Shown: in pieces, positions 8,185 to 18,146 of the stretch
Position numbering within the stretch: the stretch's first letter is position 1
How the letters are laid out: every line of letters starts with the position of its first letter
Source: Bacteroidota bacterium
Lineage (GTDB): Bacteria > Bacteroidota > Bacteroidia > Bacteroidales > JAGONC01
Reading direction: 5' to 3'
Length of the DNA: 64,000 nt
NCBI GenBank assembly: GCA_022711405.1
Contig: JAKLFC010000016.1
Coordinates: forward strand, 30,230 to 94,229
The notes under the pieces: model-generated
What the model saw: the letters and a program-made list of their open reading frames with translations, nothing else
Told to the model about the DNA's origin: nothing
Databases searched by the model: none
Program-made: the position numbers and the translations under genes

Positions 8185-9699
8185 ATGAAAAAGTCATTAT
8201 ATAAAAAACTGGTTTGCACGGCATTCTTTGTTTTTAGCCTGTTTTCCTGCACCAACCTGGAAGAGGATGTCTTCTCCGATATACCTATTGACGACTTTTT
8301 CCAGTCGGAAAAGGAGGTACTGATGAATGCCGGCCGGGCTTACACGAAATTGCAGCGATTTCCAGAGGAATTCAGCCTCTGGACCCTCGTTGAGATGGCA
8401 TCCGATGAAATGGTGGCTCCCGGCAGGGACGATGGCTGGGTGTGGGATAACGGCCGCTGGCATGAGCTCCATACGCATAATGTAAGCTCCATCAACAAGA
8501 TCCTGACCTATGCGTGGAATTATGTCTTTGAGGGCATCAGCGCCTGCAATGAGATCATCTATGAAACAGAGGGAACAGATATCACCTTTCCCGAGAAAGA
8601 CCGGGTCGTTTGCGAGATCAAGGTACTTAGGGCCTATTTCTATTACCTTGCCATGGATAACTGGGGCAATGTCCCTTTTACTATTGATTTTACGGAAAAG
8701 GAGCTCCCTGTGCAAAAAGACCGGAAGTTCATATTTGATTATATTGAAAATGAGATACTTGCCAATGTCGATAAATTGCAGGCCGATCCCACTTCCTCCT
8801 ACTACGGGCGTGTGACGCAGGGTGTGGCCTACACACTCCTGGCAAAACTATACCTGAATGCGCAGGAATGGATTGGCGAGGACAGGTTCCAGGCAGCGGT
8901 GGATGCCTGTGATAAAGTGATTGCCATCGGGGGGTATGCGATCGGGGATGATTACTTTGCAAATTTCAAGGTATATAATGAAGGATCGGCCGAGAATATC
9001 TTTGTCATTCCCATGCACATGGTCTATACCAAGGACAGGTTCTACTGGTATACACTTACCCTTAATGATGCAAGCCGTGCCACCTTTGGCTTTAAAGGTG
9101 CCATGTGGGACGAATTCATCCTGGAGCCAGGATTCCTGGATAAATATGCGGAGGACGATATCCGCCGCAATTCATTCCTTTTCGGTCAGCAGAAGGACAT
9201 GGCTGGAAACGACATCATCATCGACGAGGAGCCGTTCATTTATACGCCCAACGTGCAGGATTACATGGCACGCAAGAAATGGGAAGGCGCCCGCTGCTGC
9301 AAATATGAGTACCAGACTGAACTGGAATATTATGTGACGGATATGGAAAATGATTTTGTGCTCTTCAGGTATGCCGATGTCCTTTACACGAAACTGGAAG
9401 CCCTATGGCGCCTCGGCAGGGCAGGGGAGATGATCAGCGATCCTGATCTGCAGAAGATCCGAACCCGTGCGGGCCTTGAACCCTACCAGGTATCCGACCT
9501 GACCGCTGAGGAGTTCCTGGATGAGCTCGGCAGGGAGTTCGCATGGGAGGGACACAGGCGCCAGGACCAGATCCGGTTCGGGGCCTGGGAAAAATCCGGT
9601 TGGAACAAACCTGCCACACCGGTCACCGATAAATTGTTCCCTATCCCGCAATCCGCCATGAGCTCCAATTTTAACCTTGTACAAAATCCCGGATACTGA
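8185..9699 (+). CDS. susD: SusD/RagB-family surface lipoprotein
   Basis: I use ATG 8185 (MKKSLYKKLV), not the upstream in-frame codons inside susC, because it gives a standard lipoprotein signal with lipobox Cys22 (SLFSC) and a 504-residue protein of typical SusD length. The N-terminal region has the TPR-type helices of the family. The C-terminal part shows the conserved pattern ending in TDKLFPIPQSAMSSNFNLVQ. SusD binds the substrate on the cell surface and closes the SusC pore. Located between susC and three ADP-ribosylglycohydrolases. Confidence 0.95.
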   Translation: MKKSLYKKLVCTAFFVFSLFSCTNLEEDVFSDIPIDDFFQSEKEVLMNAGRAYTKLQRFPEEFSLWTLVEMASDEMVAPGRDDGWVWDNGRWHELHTHNVSSINKILTYAWNYVFEGISACNEIIYETEGTDITFPEKDRVVCEIKVLRAYFYYLAMDNWGNVPFTIDFTEKELPVQKDRKFIFDYIENEILANVDKLQADPTSSYYGRVTQGVAYTLLAKLYLNAQEWIGEDRFQAAVDACDKVIAIGGYAIGDDYFANFKVYNEGSAENIFVIPMHMVYTKDRFYWYTLTLNDASRATFGFKGAMWDEFILEPGFLDKYAEDDIRRNSFLFGQQKDMAGNDIIIDEEPFIYTPNVQDYMARKKWEGARCCKYEYQTELEYYVTDMENDFVLFRYADVLYTKLEALWRLGRAGEMISDPDLQKIRTRAGLEPYQVSDLTAEEFLDELGREFAWEGHRRQDQIRFGAWEKSGWNKPATPVTDKLFPIPQSAMSSNFNLVQNPGY

Positions 9700-9700
9700 T

Positions 9701-11704
9701 ATGCGCATCCTGAGAAAGAAAAATACGGGACCTGGAATGCTCCTATCGCTTCTGCTTCTGGCAGTAATTCCCTCTTTAGCATCCGGTCAGAAGCCTGTGC
9801 AGATCACCGTCAGTGATTTGAAGGACAAGATTGCCGGTGCATGGATCGGCCAGATGATTGGGAACATATACGGGCTGCCCCATGAAAATAAATACATCAA
9901 TGCCCCCGGCCCTGAAAAATGGCCGTACGGTTACACAAAGAACCTTGACAAACTTCAGAAATACGACGGTGCCTTTTCGGATGATGACACCGATATCGAA
10001 TATATGTATTTGCTTCAAATGGAAAAGTATGGCCCTGAGCCTTCCTATGCCCGGCTGCGGGATGCCTGGATGTATCACATCCACGACAGGGTCTGGCTGG
10101 CTAACCGGGGTGCGCTCGGACTGATGCATTTCGGTTATACTCCGCCGTTCACCGGCAGCAAGAACCTGAATCCTCACTGGTACCAGATTGATCCCCAGCT
10201 GATCAATGAGATCTGGGGAGTGACCGCTCCCGGAATGATCCATTATGCTGCTTCCAAATCCGATTGGGCAGCACGCATCACCAGCGATGACTGGGGAGTG
10301 GAACCCACTGTTTTTTACGGTGCCATGTACTCGGCGGCCTATTTTGAAAGCGATATACAAAAGCTGATCGAGATCGGTATAGCCTCCCTCCCGTCCCAGG
10401 GAAGGTTCAGGGCCACTGCCACTGAAATGATCGCCCTGCATTCAAAGTACCCCGGCGACTGGAAAGCTGCTTGGGAAGAAATGGCCCTGAAATATTATGT
10501 CAATGAGCACAATATGACCAAAACCATCTGGAATGCCAACCTCAACGGAGCCTGTGCCATCCTTGCCATGCTTTACGGGGAAGGGGACTTCCAGCGTACA
10601 CTGGACCTGTCGTGCGCCATGGGCTTTGATGCCGATAACCAGGCAGCCACCGTAGCGGGCCTGATGGGAATTATCCTTGGACTGAAAGGCCTGCCCCGGA
10701 ACCTGTACCTTCCTGTCGAAGGGTGGACAACACCTTTCAACGATCATTATGTGAACATCACCCGTTATGACCTTCCCGATGCAAAAATATCCGATATCAT
10801 CGACCAGACAGTGAAGGCAGCGATTGATCTGGCTGTCCTGAATGGAGGCTCGGTTTCGGGAAGGCCGGGCAGCGAGGTGCTGACGATCAATGCCAACGCT
10901 GTTTTCAGTCCGCCCCTGGAATTTTATATTGGACCAGCACCGGTGCTGGAAACCGGCAGGCCGGTGGATTATACCTTTTATACATCAGCCAATCAATCCT
11001 ATAACTGGACGATGGTGTCAGGCACTTTACCCATGGGGTTGAACTTTGACAAGGGCCGGCTCACGGGAACACCGCAGGAAGCTGGCAATTACAGGATAGG
11101 ACTCCGGCTGGATAATAACAAGGATATGCTGATGAAGGAATTTGACCTGCTTGTACGCACGGAAAATATTGCTCCAACGGCTGACACGATCCTGGCCAAC
11201 GTCCGCCAGCTGAATGAAAAAGTACTCGACTCCTGCTGGTATACGTTCGGTAAATCAATGTATGCATGGAATGTGGATGTGATCAACGATGGAAGGACCA
11301 TGGGGGAGGGTTCTGTCTTTTACAGCCTGGCAGCCAAAGCAAAGATCCCCAAAGTGGATTATTATGGCTACGGATGGGACAATCCACAGCAGATCAGCAT
11401 GATTGCCTTCCACAGTGGTTGCCTGGAAGAATTCGGAGGCTGGTTCACTTCACTCAATGTCCAGTATATGGATGGTACAGGCCACTGGACGCCTGTGGAA
11501 AAGATGACCATCACTCCTTCATTGCCTGCTACCAGCATCGTATTTTTTCAACCCCATTTTGCAGAATATGTCATAAGTTTTGACACTGTTGAAACAAAGG
11601 CGATCCGCATCATAGGCGATGCAGCGGTCCAGGGACACTGGCATAAATATACAAAAGAGGTCACGGGATTCACCTCCATGACGGAGCTGAGCGTTTATCA
11701 TTAA
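9701..11704 (+). CDS. ADP-ribosylglycohydrolase-family protein with C-terminal Ig-like domain (paralogue 1)
   Basis: I choose ATG 9701, one base after the susD stop, giving 667 residues with a signal peptide (LLSLLLLAVIPSLASGQ). The catalytic domain shows GAWIGQMIG, an acidic metal motif FSDDDTDIEY (about residue 85), and a second metal site DADNQAATVAG (about residue 310). These are the binuclear Mg sites of the DraG/ARH family, which cleaves N- or O-glycosidic bonds to ribose. Residues about 415-480 look like a putative Ig domain (SGTLPMGLNFDKGRLTGTPQ), followed by a beta-rich tail without a recognised family. The signal peptide places it in the periplasm or outside, where ADP-ribosyl-proteins are not expected, so a riboside-hydrolase role like rus-locus enzymes is likely. 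Confidence 0.85.
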   Translation: MRILRKKNTGPGMLLSLLLLAVIPSLASGQKPVQITVSDLKDKIAGAWIGQMIGNIYGLPHENKYINAPGPEKWPYGYTKNLDKLQKYDGAFSDDDTDIEYMYLLQMEKYGPEPSYARLRDAWMYHIHDRVWLANRGALGLMHFGYTPPFTGSKNLNPHWYQIDPQLINEIWGVTAPGMIHYAASKSDWAARITSDDWGVEPTVFYGAMYSAAYFESDIQKLIEIGIASLPSQGRFRATATEMIALHSKYPGDWKAAWEEMALKYYVNEHNMTKTIWNANLNGACAILAMLYGEGDFQRTLDLSCAMGFDADNQAATVAGLMGIILGLKGLPRNLYLPVEGWTTPFNDHYVNITRYDLPDAKISDIIDQTVKAAIDLAVLNGGSVSGRPGSEVLTINANAVFSPPLEFYIGPAPVLETGRPVDYTFYTSANQSYNWTMVSGTLPMGLNFDKGRLTGTPQEAGNYRIGLRLDNNKDMLMKEFDLLVRTENIAPTADTILANVRQLNEKVLDSCWYTFGKSMYAWNVDVINDGRTMGEGSVFYSLAAKAKIPKVDYYGYGWDNPQQISMIAFHSGCLEEFGGWFTSLNVQYMDGTGHWTPVEKMTITPSLPATSIVFFQPHFAEYVISFDTVETKAIRIIGDAAVQGHWHKYTKEVTGFTSMTELSVYH

Positions 11705-11715
11705 AAGATCCATGA

Positions 11716-13359
11716 ATGAAGAAGAGCCTCATACCTATCCTATTGAGTACCCTTGCAGGTGCATTGCTTGCCACCCTTTTATCTTCATGCGGGCAGAATA
11801 ACCGGCAGGATGCTTCCTTCAAGGCAGAAGTCATTCTGACAAAAGAGCAGTTGAACGAAAAGATCAAAGGGGGATGGGCAGGGCAGACCATCGGTGTGGT
11901 GTACGGTGCGCCGGTCGAATTCAAATACCAGGGTAGTATAATACCTGATTATCAGAATATTCCATGGAGAGAAGGGTATGTGAAGTACTGGTGGGACAAG
12001 AAGCCCGGATTGTTCGACGATGTATATACTGACCTGAATTTTGTGGATGTGTTTGAGAAATACGGGCTGGATGTTTCCATGGACACCATTGCACATCACT
12101 GGGCTTCAACGCCTTATCACCTGGCTCATGCCAACCAGGCCTCACGGTACAACATCCTCAACGGTATCATGCCCCCTCATTCGGGGTACTGGAAGAACAA
12201 TCCCCATGCAGATGATCTGGATTTCCAGATCGAAGCTGATTTCATTGGCCTGATGGCTCCCGGAATGGTGAATGCTGCCACGGAGGTGGCCGGCCGTGTC
12301 GGGCACATCATGTGCAGTGGCGATGGATGGTATGGCGGAGTGTTTGTCTCAGCCCTGTATTCGCTTGCCTTTATTCACAACGACGCACAAAAGGTCGTCG
12401 AAGAGGCGATCAGTACCATCCCGCCTGGAACGAAATTTCACGATTGCATCCAGGATGTCATCCTCTGGCATAAGCAGCATCCTGATGACTGGAAAGCGAC
12501 CTGGTTCGAGCTGGAAAAAAAATGGAACAGGGATGTGGGCTGCCCGAAAGGAACGTTTCTTTCCTTCAATATCGATGCGAAGATCAATTCAGCGTATGTG
12601 GCCATCGGACTTCTTTACGGCGATGGTGAGTTTACCCGTTCCATTGATATTGCCGCACGCTGCGGCCAGGACAGTGATTGCAATCCGGCGACGGTTGGCG
12701 GCGTGCTGGGTGTTATGCTTGGATATTCAAACATTCCCGCCTTCTGGCTCGATCCCTTGAGGGAGATTGAGCCTCTGGACTTCGAAGGAACGGCCATGTC
12801 GCTGGCCAAAGCCTATGACCTGAGCTTCAGCCATGCCCTGAAAATGATTGAACTGGAGGGTGGTGCTGTCGAAAGCGACAAGGTGGTGATCCCAACTACT
12901 GCACCTGTTCCTGTAGCGTTTGAACAGAACTTTGAAAGGACCTATCCTGTTTTCCGTGACCGGTTCGACCGTTCCTTCACCAGTGAACTGACGTACGATT
13001 TTACTGGAAATGGATACATTTTCTATGGTAACCTGGTAAAGAATTCCAAAATCGATAAAGATTACATCGACCGGATATCAAAAAGGGTAGGCTCGGAGGT
13101 CTTTGGACTGGCTGAACCCCAGGATCCCTATATAGCTGAAATGGAAGTATATATCGACGGTAACCTGGATGAATCCGTACGGCTGCCGATGAAAAATACC
13201 TCCCGCCGGCTGGAACCTGCATGGAAATATCAGCTCGCAGAGGGCCGGCATGTGGTCAGGCTGAAATGGATCAATCCACATCCTGATTATGAGATCAGGA
13301 TCAATGATATCATGGTATATTCGGAAAATCCACCGCAAACTAACCTGCCTGATAACTAA
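11716..13359 (+). CDS. ADP-ribosylglycohydrolase-family lipoprotein (paralogue 2)
   Basis: This 547-residue protein has a lipoprotein signal (lipobox LSSC, Cys25). The family fold is shown by KGGWAGQTIGVVYGAPVEFK, DDVYTDLNFVDV and CGQDSDCNPATVGGVLGVML. The first acidic site is DDxxTD rather than the TDDT of classical DraG. The second site is DSDCNPA. It is closely similar to the next gene throughout and less so to the previous one. The C-terminal 140 residues (from about YPVFRDRFDRSFTSELTYDF) form a beta-rich domain shared with paralogue 3, possibly a carbohydrate-binding module. Start 11,716 is 11 bp after paralogue 1. Predicted periplasmic or surface riboside hydrolase. Confidence 0.85.
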   Translation: MKKSLIPILLSTLAGALLATLLSSCGQNNRQDASFKAEVILTKEQLNEKIKGGWAGQTIGVVYGAPVEFKYQGSIIPDYQNIPWREGYVKYWWDKKPGLFDDVYTDLNFVDVFEKYGLDVSMDTIAHHWASTPYHLAHANQASRYNILNGIMPPHSGYWKNNPHADDLDFQIEADFIGLMAPGMVNAATEVAGRVGHIMCSGDGWYGGVFVSALYSLAFIHNDAQKVVEEAISTIPPGTKFHDCIQDVILWHKQHPDDWKATWFELEKKWNRDVGCPKGTFLSFNIDAKINSAYVAIGLLYGDGEFTRSIDIAARCGQDSDCNPATVGGVLGVMLGYSNIPAFWLDPLREIEPLDFEGTAMSLAKAYDLSFSHALKMIELEGGAVESDKVVIPTTAPVPVAFEQNFERTYPVFRDRFDRSFTSELTYDFTGNGYIFYGNLVKNSKIDKDYIDRISKRVGSEVFGLAEPQDPYIAEMEVYIDGNLDESVRLPMKNTSRRLEPAWKYQLAEGRHVVRLKWINPHPDYEIRINDIMVYSENPPQTNLPDN

Positions 13360-13364
13360 ACTGT

Positions 13365-14933
13365 ATGAATAAAGGGATAGGTCATATTTTTCTTTCTGTG
13401 GTCCTGCTGTTAACTGCCGCCTGCGGGCACCGGGTCCGGCAGGAAGCGGCAGTTCCTCAAAAGGTCACGATCACCCGTGACGTACTCAGGGACAAGATCA
13501 AAGGCGGCTGGGCAGGCCAGACCATCGGTTGTACATTTGGAGGGCCGACGGAATTCAAGTTCAAGGGTACCCTCATCCAGGATTATCAGCCCCTTGTCTG
13601 GTACGATAATTATATCCTTGAGACCTTTCAGCTGGACCCGGGACTGTACGATGACGTATACCTTGACTTTACGTTTGTTGAAGTGATGGAACGGGCTGGC
13701 CTGGATGCACCCGCCGACTCGTTTGCCCTTGCCATGGCCAGGGATGATTACAGGTTATGGCATGCCAACCAGGCTGCCCGCTACAATATTTTGAATGGCA
13801 TCATGCCGCCTGCCTCGGGTCACTGGATGAATAATCCCCATGCCGATGACATTGATTTCCAGATCGAAGCCGACTTTGCAGGGATGATGTCGCCGGGTAT
13901 GATCAATACGGCTGCTGAGATATGCGATCGTACGGGCCATATCATGAATTACGGCGACGGGTGGTACGGAGGTGTTTTTATGGCGGCCATGTATGCCACA
14001 GCGTTTATATCAGACGATATCCAATTTATCATTGAACAGGGTTTGAAACCCATACCCGCTGAAAGCAGGTTTTATCAGGCGATCAGCGATGTCATCCGAT
14101 GGCATGAACAATTTCCGGATGACTGGAAGGCTTGCTGGTTCGAGTTTGAAAAGAAACACACCTCGGAAAAAGGATGCCCTGAGGGGGTTTTTAACGCCTT
14201 TAATATCGACGCCAGCGTGAATGCGGCCTATGTGGTCATTGGCTTACTCTATGGCGAAAAGGATTTCTTCAGCACCATGGATATTGCCACACGCTGCGGG
14301 CAGGATTCTGATTGCAATCCAGCCACCGCCGCAGGTATCCTGGGTGTTATGCTGGGCTATGAAAAGATTCCCGGTTCCTGGAAACCAGCGGTGGAGAAAG
14401 TGCTCGACGTGCGGTTTCCTTTCTCCGGCTTTACCCTGAACCAGATCTCCGAAGTGAGCTACCAGCATGCCATTCGCCAGATTGTCGGCAACGGCGGTGA
14501 AGTATGGAATGATACTCTTGCCATCCTTGTCCAGCACCCCGAACCATTGAGATTGGAACAGTCATTTGAGGGAATGTACCCTGTGAAGGAGCTGCTGGTC
14601 AGGAAGGACTATCTGAATGAGCGCATTAAAATTGATTTCACAGGTAATGGGATCGTAGTCCTGGGAAATGTGAGAAGCCTGTGCGGAGTGGAAGCGAGCG
14701 ACTATGTGGCCCTGCTGGATGTCTTCATCGACGGTGCAAGGATGGAGACCGTGAGAATGCCTTACGATTATATTGTAAGAAAATATGATATCTATCACAA
14801 GTATATGCTGCACACGGACGATCATACGGTTGAGATCCAATGGGTGAATCAGGATCCCGGTTTCAGGATCTACCTGCGATCATACGTGGTATACAGCGAT
14901 GCGCCTGCAGTAACGGGTAGACCAGCACAATAA
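13365..14933 (+). CDS. ADP-ribosylglycohydrolase-family lipoprotein (paralogue 3)
   Basis: This 522-residue lipoprotein (lipobox LTAAC, Cys21) is a tandem duplicate of paralogue 2, five bases after its stop. Shared blocks include KGGWAGQTIG, the stretch HANQAARYNILNGIMPP, NNPHADDIDFQIEADF, and CGQDSDCNPATAAGILGVML. The first acidic motif has changed to DDVYLD, so the hydroxyl side chain (Thr) present in the other two copies is Leu here. This could alter metal binding or specificity. A beta-rich C-terminal domain is retained (IKIDFTGNGIVVLGNV). Predicted ribosyl hydrolase of the periplasm or outer membrane. Confidence 0.85.
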   Translation: MNKGIGHIFLSVVLLLTAACGHRVRQEAAVPQKVTITRDVLRDKIKGGWAGQTIGCTFGGPTEFKFKGTLIQDYQPLVWYDNYILETFQLDPGLYDDVYLDFTFVEVMERAGLDAPADSFALAMARDDYRLWHANQAARYNILNGIMPPASGHWMNNPHADDIDFQIEADFAGMMSPGMINTAAEICDRTGHIMNYGDGWYGGVFMAAMYATAFISDDIQFIIEQGLKPIPAESRFYQAISDVIRWHEQFPDDWKACWFEFEKKHTSEKGCPEGVFNAFNIDASVNAAYVVIGLLYGEKDFFSTMDIATRCGQDSDCNPATAAGILGVMLGYEKIPGSWKPAVEKVLDVRFPFSGFTLNQISEVSYQHAIRQIVGNGGEVWNDTLAILVQHPEPLRLEQSFEGMYPVKELLVRKDYLNERIKIDFTGNGIVVLGNVRSLCGVEASDYVALLDVFIDGARMETVRMPYDYIVRKYDIYHKYMLHTDDHTVEIQWVNQDPGFRIYLRSYVVYSDAPAVTGRPAQ

Positions 14934-14942
14934 GGATAGGAA

Positions 14943-16547
14943 ATGATCACGAACTGGCACATATTCGCGGTAAAACTTCTTATGGTACTGTCAGTACTTG
15001 TCCTGTTACAGGGCTTCTACGGATGTGCAGGTGATCCGTCAGATCAACCCTTTGTGCGTTTGCAGGAGAACGAAATGATCCAGAGCCGGATCTTTAACCG
15101 CGCCATCAGCTACGCGGTGCTGCTCCCCGAGAACTATAACACATTAGTGGACTCTTTCCCTGTCGTTTACCTGCTTCACGGTTTCGGCGACGAATATAAT
15201 GCCTGGTATAAGGATGGTTTGATTCAGTATTACTATGACCAGAGCGTAGCAGAAACTGGTCCCATGATCTTTGTCATGCCCCAGGGATTCAATTCCTATT
15301 ATGTCAACCGGTACAGCGGTACGTTACCCTACATGGATTTCTTCGTAACAGAGCTGGTCCCTGAAATAGACAACCGTTTCCGGACCAGGAGAGATCCCTC
15401 GCAACGGGCGGTGATGGGATACTCCATGGGAGGTTACGGCGCCCTGATCCTTCCTGCAAAGAATCCGGAAATATTCAGCACAGGCGTCCCTCTCAGCATG
15501 TCTTTCCGCACCGATGAGCAGTATATGGCTGAGCCGCAGGAGGTGTTCGACAATCAATGGGGAATCATTTTCGGAGGATCCGGAATTTCAGGGGAATCAC
15601 GCTTGACCAATTATTTTAAAGAGTATAGTCCCTTCCACTTCTTTCAGCAAAACGACGTCTCCCAGTATGCTGGACTCAGAATATTCCTTGACTGCGGTGA
15701 TGACGAAGAGACTCTTTCGGTGACCAGTGGTGCACTGCATAACCTGATGGTTGAACGTGAGATTTCACACGAATACAGGGTAAGGAACGGAGGCCATTCA
15801 TGGGACTACTGGCATAAATCGCTTCCGGAAGCACTGCGGTTCATCAGCTTTGGATTCCGTGGATTGCCATACCCTGAAGAACCTGATCCGGTGGATATCG
15901 GAGACCTGATCCCTTCTGAGAAGTACATCCGGGAAACTCTGACCGGAAGCGATCTTCAGCTGGGAATCTTCAAACCCTCTGGATATGATACCGATACAAT
16001 CCGTTATCCTGTGATTTATTTCATCCATGATTTCGATGGATCAATCCGGACCGATAATGCCCTGAAACTGTTTTCCCTCTTGAACAATAGAATAAAAGCC
16101 GGGAAGATACCCAGTTGCCTGATGGTTGAGATCCCTGCGGAACCTGACAGGATCACTGCCGCTATCATGGCCGGGATCATTGACCAGATCGAAGCAGAAT
16201 ACCGGATTCATTCCGGTAAAAAGGGACATGTCCTTGCTGGAAATAATCGGGGTGGTACCCTGGCCAGTGAGCTGATACCCGGTTTTAATGAACGTTTTAA
16301 AGCCTGTTTTCTCTTCGACGCAGAGCTGGAAGCCGGGGCCAGGGCGATGGAAGGTATTTATTATTATATTGATATGACAGACAAATCCAGCAATTCTCAT
16401 GGAAACTTTGATTTATATCTTGATCTGAGGGAAAAGGGCGTGAAGCATGAATACCGTGTCAGGCAGGGCTTTCCCTCCTTTCAGTCTTTTTTGAACGGAC
16501 TGGATGCATCAACGGGATATTTATCCCAGCAGTTAAGTGGTAATTAA
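14943..16547 (+). CDS. Double-domain esterase (esterase D/enterochelin-esterase type), lipoprotein; second domain lacks Ser
   Basis: This 534-residue lipoprotein (lipobox GFYGC, Cys28) has an N-terminal alpha/beta-hydrolase domain. The nucleophile elbow is GYSMGG with Ser161 and a likely catalytic His is in NGGHSWDYW (about residue 283). A second, divergent copy of the fold starts near residue 325 (LQLGIFKPSGYDTDTIRYPV). At its elbow the motif is GNNRGG (433-438), so the Ser is replaced by Asn435 and this half should be inactive as an esterase. It ends with the same tail motif, KHEYRVR, as the first half (HEYRVRNGG). The family hydrolyses acyl esters; here it may strip acyl groups from ribosides before cleavage. 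It follows paralogue 3 by 9 bp. Confidence 0.85.
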   Translation: MITNWHIFAVKLLMVLSVLVLLQGFYGCAGDPSDQPFVRLQENEMIQSRIFNRAISYAVLLPENYNTLVDSFPVVYLLHGFGDEYNAWYKDGLIQYYYDQSVAETGPMIFVMPQGFNSYYVNRYSGTLPYMDFFVTELVPEIDNRFRTRRDPSQRAVMGYSMGGYGALILPAKNPEIFSTGVPLSMSFRTDEQYMAEPQEVFDNQWGIIFGGSGISGESRLTNYFKEYSPFHFFQQNDVSQYAGLRIFLDCGDDEETLSVTSGALHNLMVEREISHEYRVRNGGHSWDYWHKSLPEALRFISFGFRGLPYPEEPDPVDIGDLIPSEKYIRETLTGSDLQLGIFKPSGYDTDTIRYPVIYFIHDFDGSIRTDNALKLFSLLNNRIKAGKIPSCLMVEIPAEPDRITAAIMAGIIDQIEAEYRIHSGKKGHVLAGNNRGGTLASELIPGFNERFKACFLFDAELEAGARAMEGIYYYIDMTDKSSNSHGNFDLYLDLREKGVKHEYRVRQGFPSFQSFLNGLDASTGYLSQQLSGN

Positions 16548-16556
16548 AGTCCAGGA

Positions 16557-18119
16557 ATGAAAAAACCATTCATTGTCATCATTGTCATTCAGCTCTTCCT
16601 GTTCACGGCTTCAAAAGGACAGGAGGTCAGGATCCTGGAAAGCCTTTCCATGCACAGCGACATCCTGGGGCAGGGTATCGCGTATTCCATTTGCCTGCCT
16701 GAGGGTTATTTCATCGAAAAACGCTCATACCCTGTGGTTTACATGCTTCATGGACTGGGTGACGACGAGACTGCCTGGCTGGAATATGGCAGGGTTTACC
16801 AGACGGCTGATAAAGCGGTGAGAGAGGAGGAGATCGTTCCTATGATTTTTGTCATGCCCCAGGGTTTTCGGACATACTACATGAATGACTACTCAGGTAC
16901 CTTTTTATACCAGGATATGTTTGTTAAGGAATTAATACCAACCATTGACAGTCTGTACCGGACAATCCCTGACAGGGAACACCGGGCGGTGATGGGTTAT
17001 TCTATGGGGGGATTTGGGGCCCTGATCCTTCCCCTCAAGCATCCTGAACTCATGCGAACCTGCGTGCCCCTGAGCATTTCGATCCGGACCGACCAGCAGT
17101 ACATCACTGAGGATGCTTCGGGCTGGGACCAACAGTGGGGAAGGATCTTCGGAGGCGAAGGCAGTACCGGTCAGGACCGGATAACGGAATATTACCGGCA
17201 GAACAGCCCATTCCATATCTTTCAGCAGAATGATCCTGCCAGTTTCAATGACCTGAGGATCTATATCGACAACGGGGATGATGAGCAAACCCTTTGCCGC
17301 AGCAATGAGGAACTACACATCCTGATGCGGGACAGGGGAGTACCGCATGAATTCCGTGTGCGTGACGGAGGCCACAGCTTCGAATACTGGCGGTCATCGT
17401 TGCCCAACGCACTCCGGTTCATCAGTGATGCTTTCAGCAATGTACCCTATCGCGGTGATCCCTCCGCCTATGTCGACATCGCAGGTTTGCCGGATAGACA
17501 AATGCTTGATTTAGAGATCAATACCGTGCATGTCCGGGCGTACGTCCCAGCGGAGTACTTTATCACGGATCGCCTTTATCCGGTCATCTATTGTTCTGGC
17601 AATTTCTCCACCGGCCAGTGTGATTCACTGGCTTCCGTATCGGACCGGATGATCAATGACATGGAAATTGGCCCCATATTGCTGGTGTTTTTACCTGAAG
17701 ATGCTGTGGATCAGTTAAGTACGTTGCTACCACTCCTTGAGGAAAAGCTAAGGATCCGTCAGGGGTACCGTTACAGGTCGCTGGCAGGATTCGGGAGCAG
17801 TGCATCGGAAGCTTGCAACATTGTGGTCCATAAGGAAAAGTTCCGCTCCTGCCTCCTCATGGATCCGTACCTGGAGAAGGATACCATCATGAATTTACTG
17901 TCCTTATTGAACCCGGATACCGGCTTCAATACATCATTTTTCATCGATGCCCCGGACAAGGGGATGTATTATGAAGGAAATGGATTTTTACACATAGGAT
18001 TACGTGATTTGACCATTAAACATGAATACAGGGTGCGGGAAGGAACAGGAGGGTACAAATGGAGCCTTGGAGGGTTTGAAGAGATCATTCAGTTTGCTGA
18101 CTATCATTTTCATAAATAA
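16557..18119 (+). CDS. Double-domain esterase paralogue (esterase D type), secreted; second domain lacks Ser
   Basis: This 520-residue paralogue of the preceding gene starts 9 bp after it, with a Sec signal (MKKPFIVIIVIQLFLFTAS) and no obvious lipobox. The first domain has GYSMGG with Ser149 and the His block GGHSFEYW. The second domain begins near residue 310 and carries GFGSSA (411-416) where the elbow should be, so Gly413 replaces the Ser. The repeated tail KHEYRVREG matches HEFRVRDGG of the first half. Domain duplication therefore preceded gene duplication. Likely function: periplasmic ester hydrolase helping the riboside hydrolases; the second domain may bind substrate or mediate dimerisation. 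Confidence 0.85.
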   Translation: MKKPFIVIIVIQLFLFTASKGQEVRILESLSMHSDILGQGIAYSICLPEGYFIEKRSYPVVYMLHGLGDDETAWLEYGRVYQTADKAVREEEIVPMIFVMPQGFRTYYMNDYSGTFLYQDMFVKELIPTIDSLYRTIPDREHRAVMGYSMGGFGALILPLKHPELMRTCVPLSISIRTDQQYITEDASGWDQQWGRIFGGEGSTGQDRITEYYRQNSPFHIFQQNDPASFNDLRIYIDNGDDEQTLCRSNEELHILMRDRGVPHEFRVRDGGHSFEYWRSSLPNALRFISDAFSNVPYRGDPSAYVDIAGLPDRQMLDLEINTVHVRAYVPAEYFITDRLYPVIYCSGNFSTGQCDSLASVSDRMINDMEIGPILLVFLPEDAVDQLSTLLPLLEEKLRIRQGYRYRSLAGFGSSASEACNIVVHKEKFRSCLLMDPYLEKDTIMNLLSLLNPDTGFNTSFFIDAPDKGMYYEGNGFLHIGLRDLTIKHEYRVREGTGGYKWSLGGFEEIIQFADYHFHK

Positions 18120-18146
18120 CGGAGTAATCATTAAAATCTGACCATT

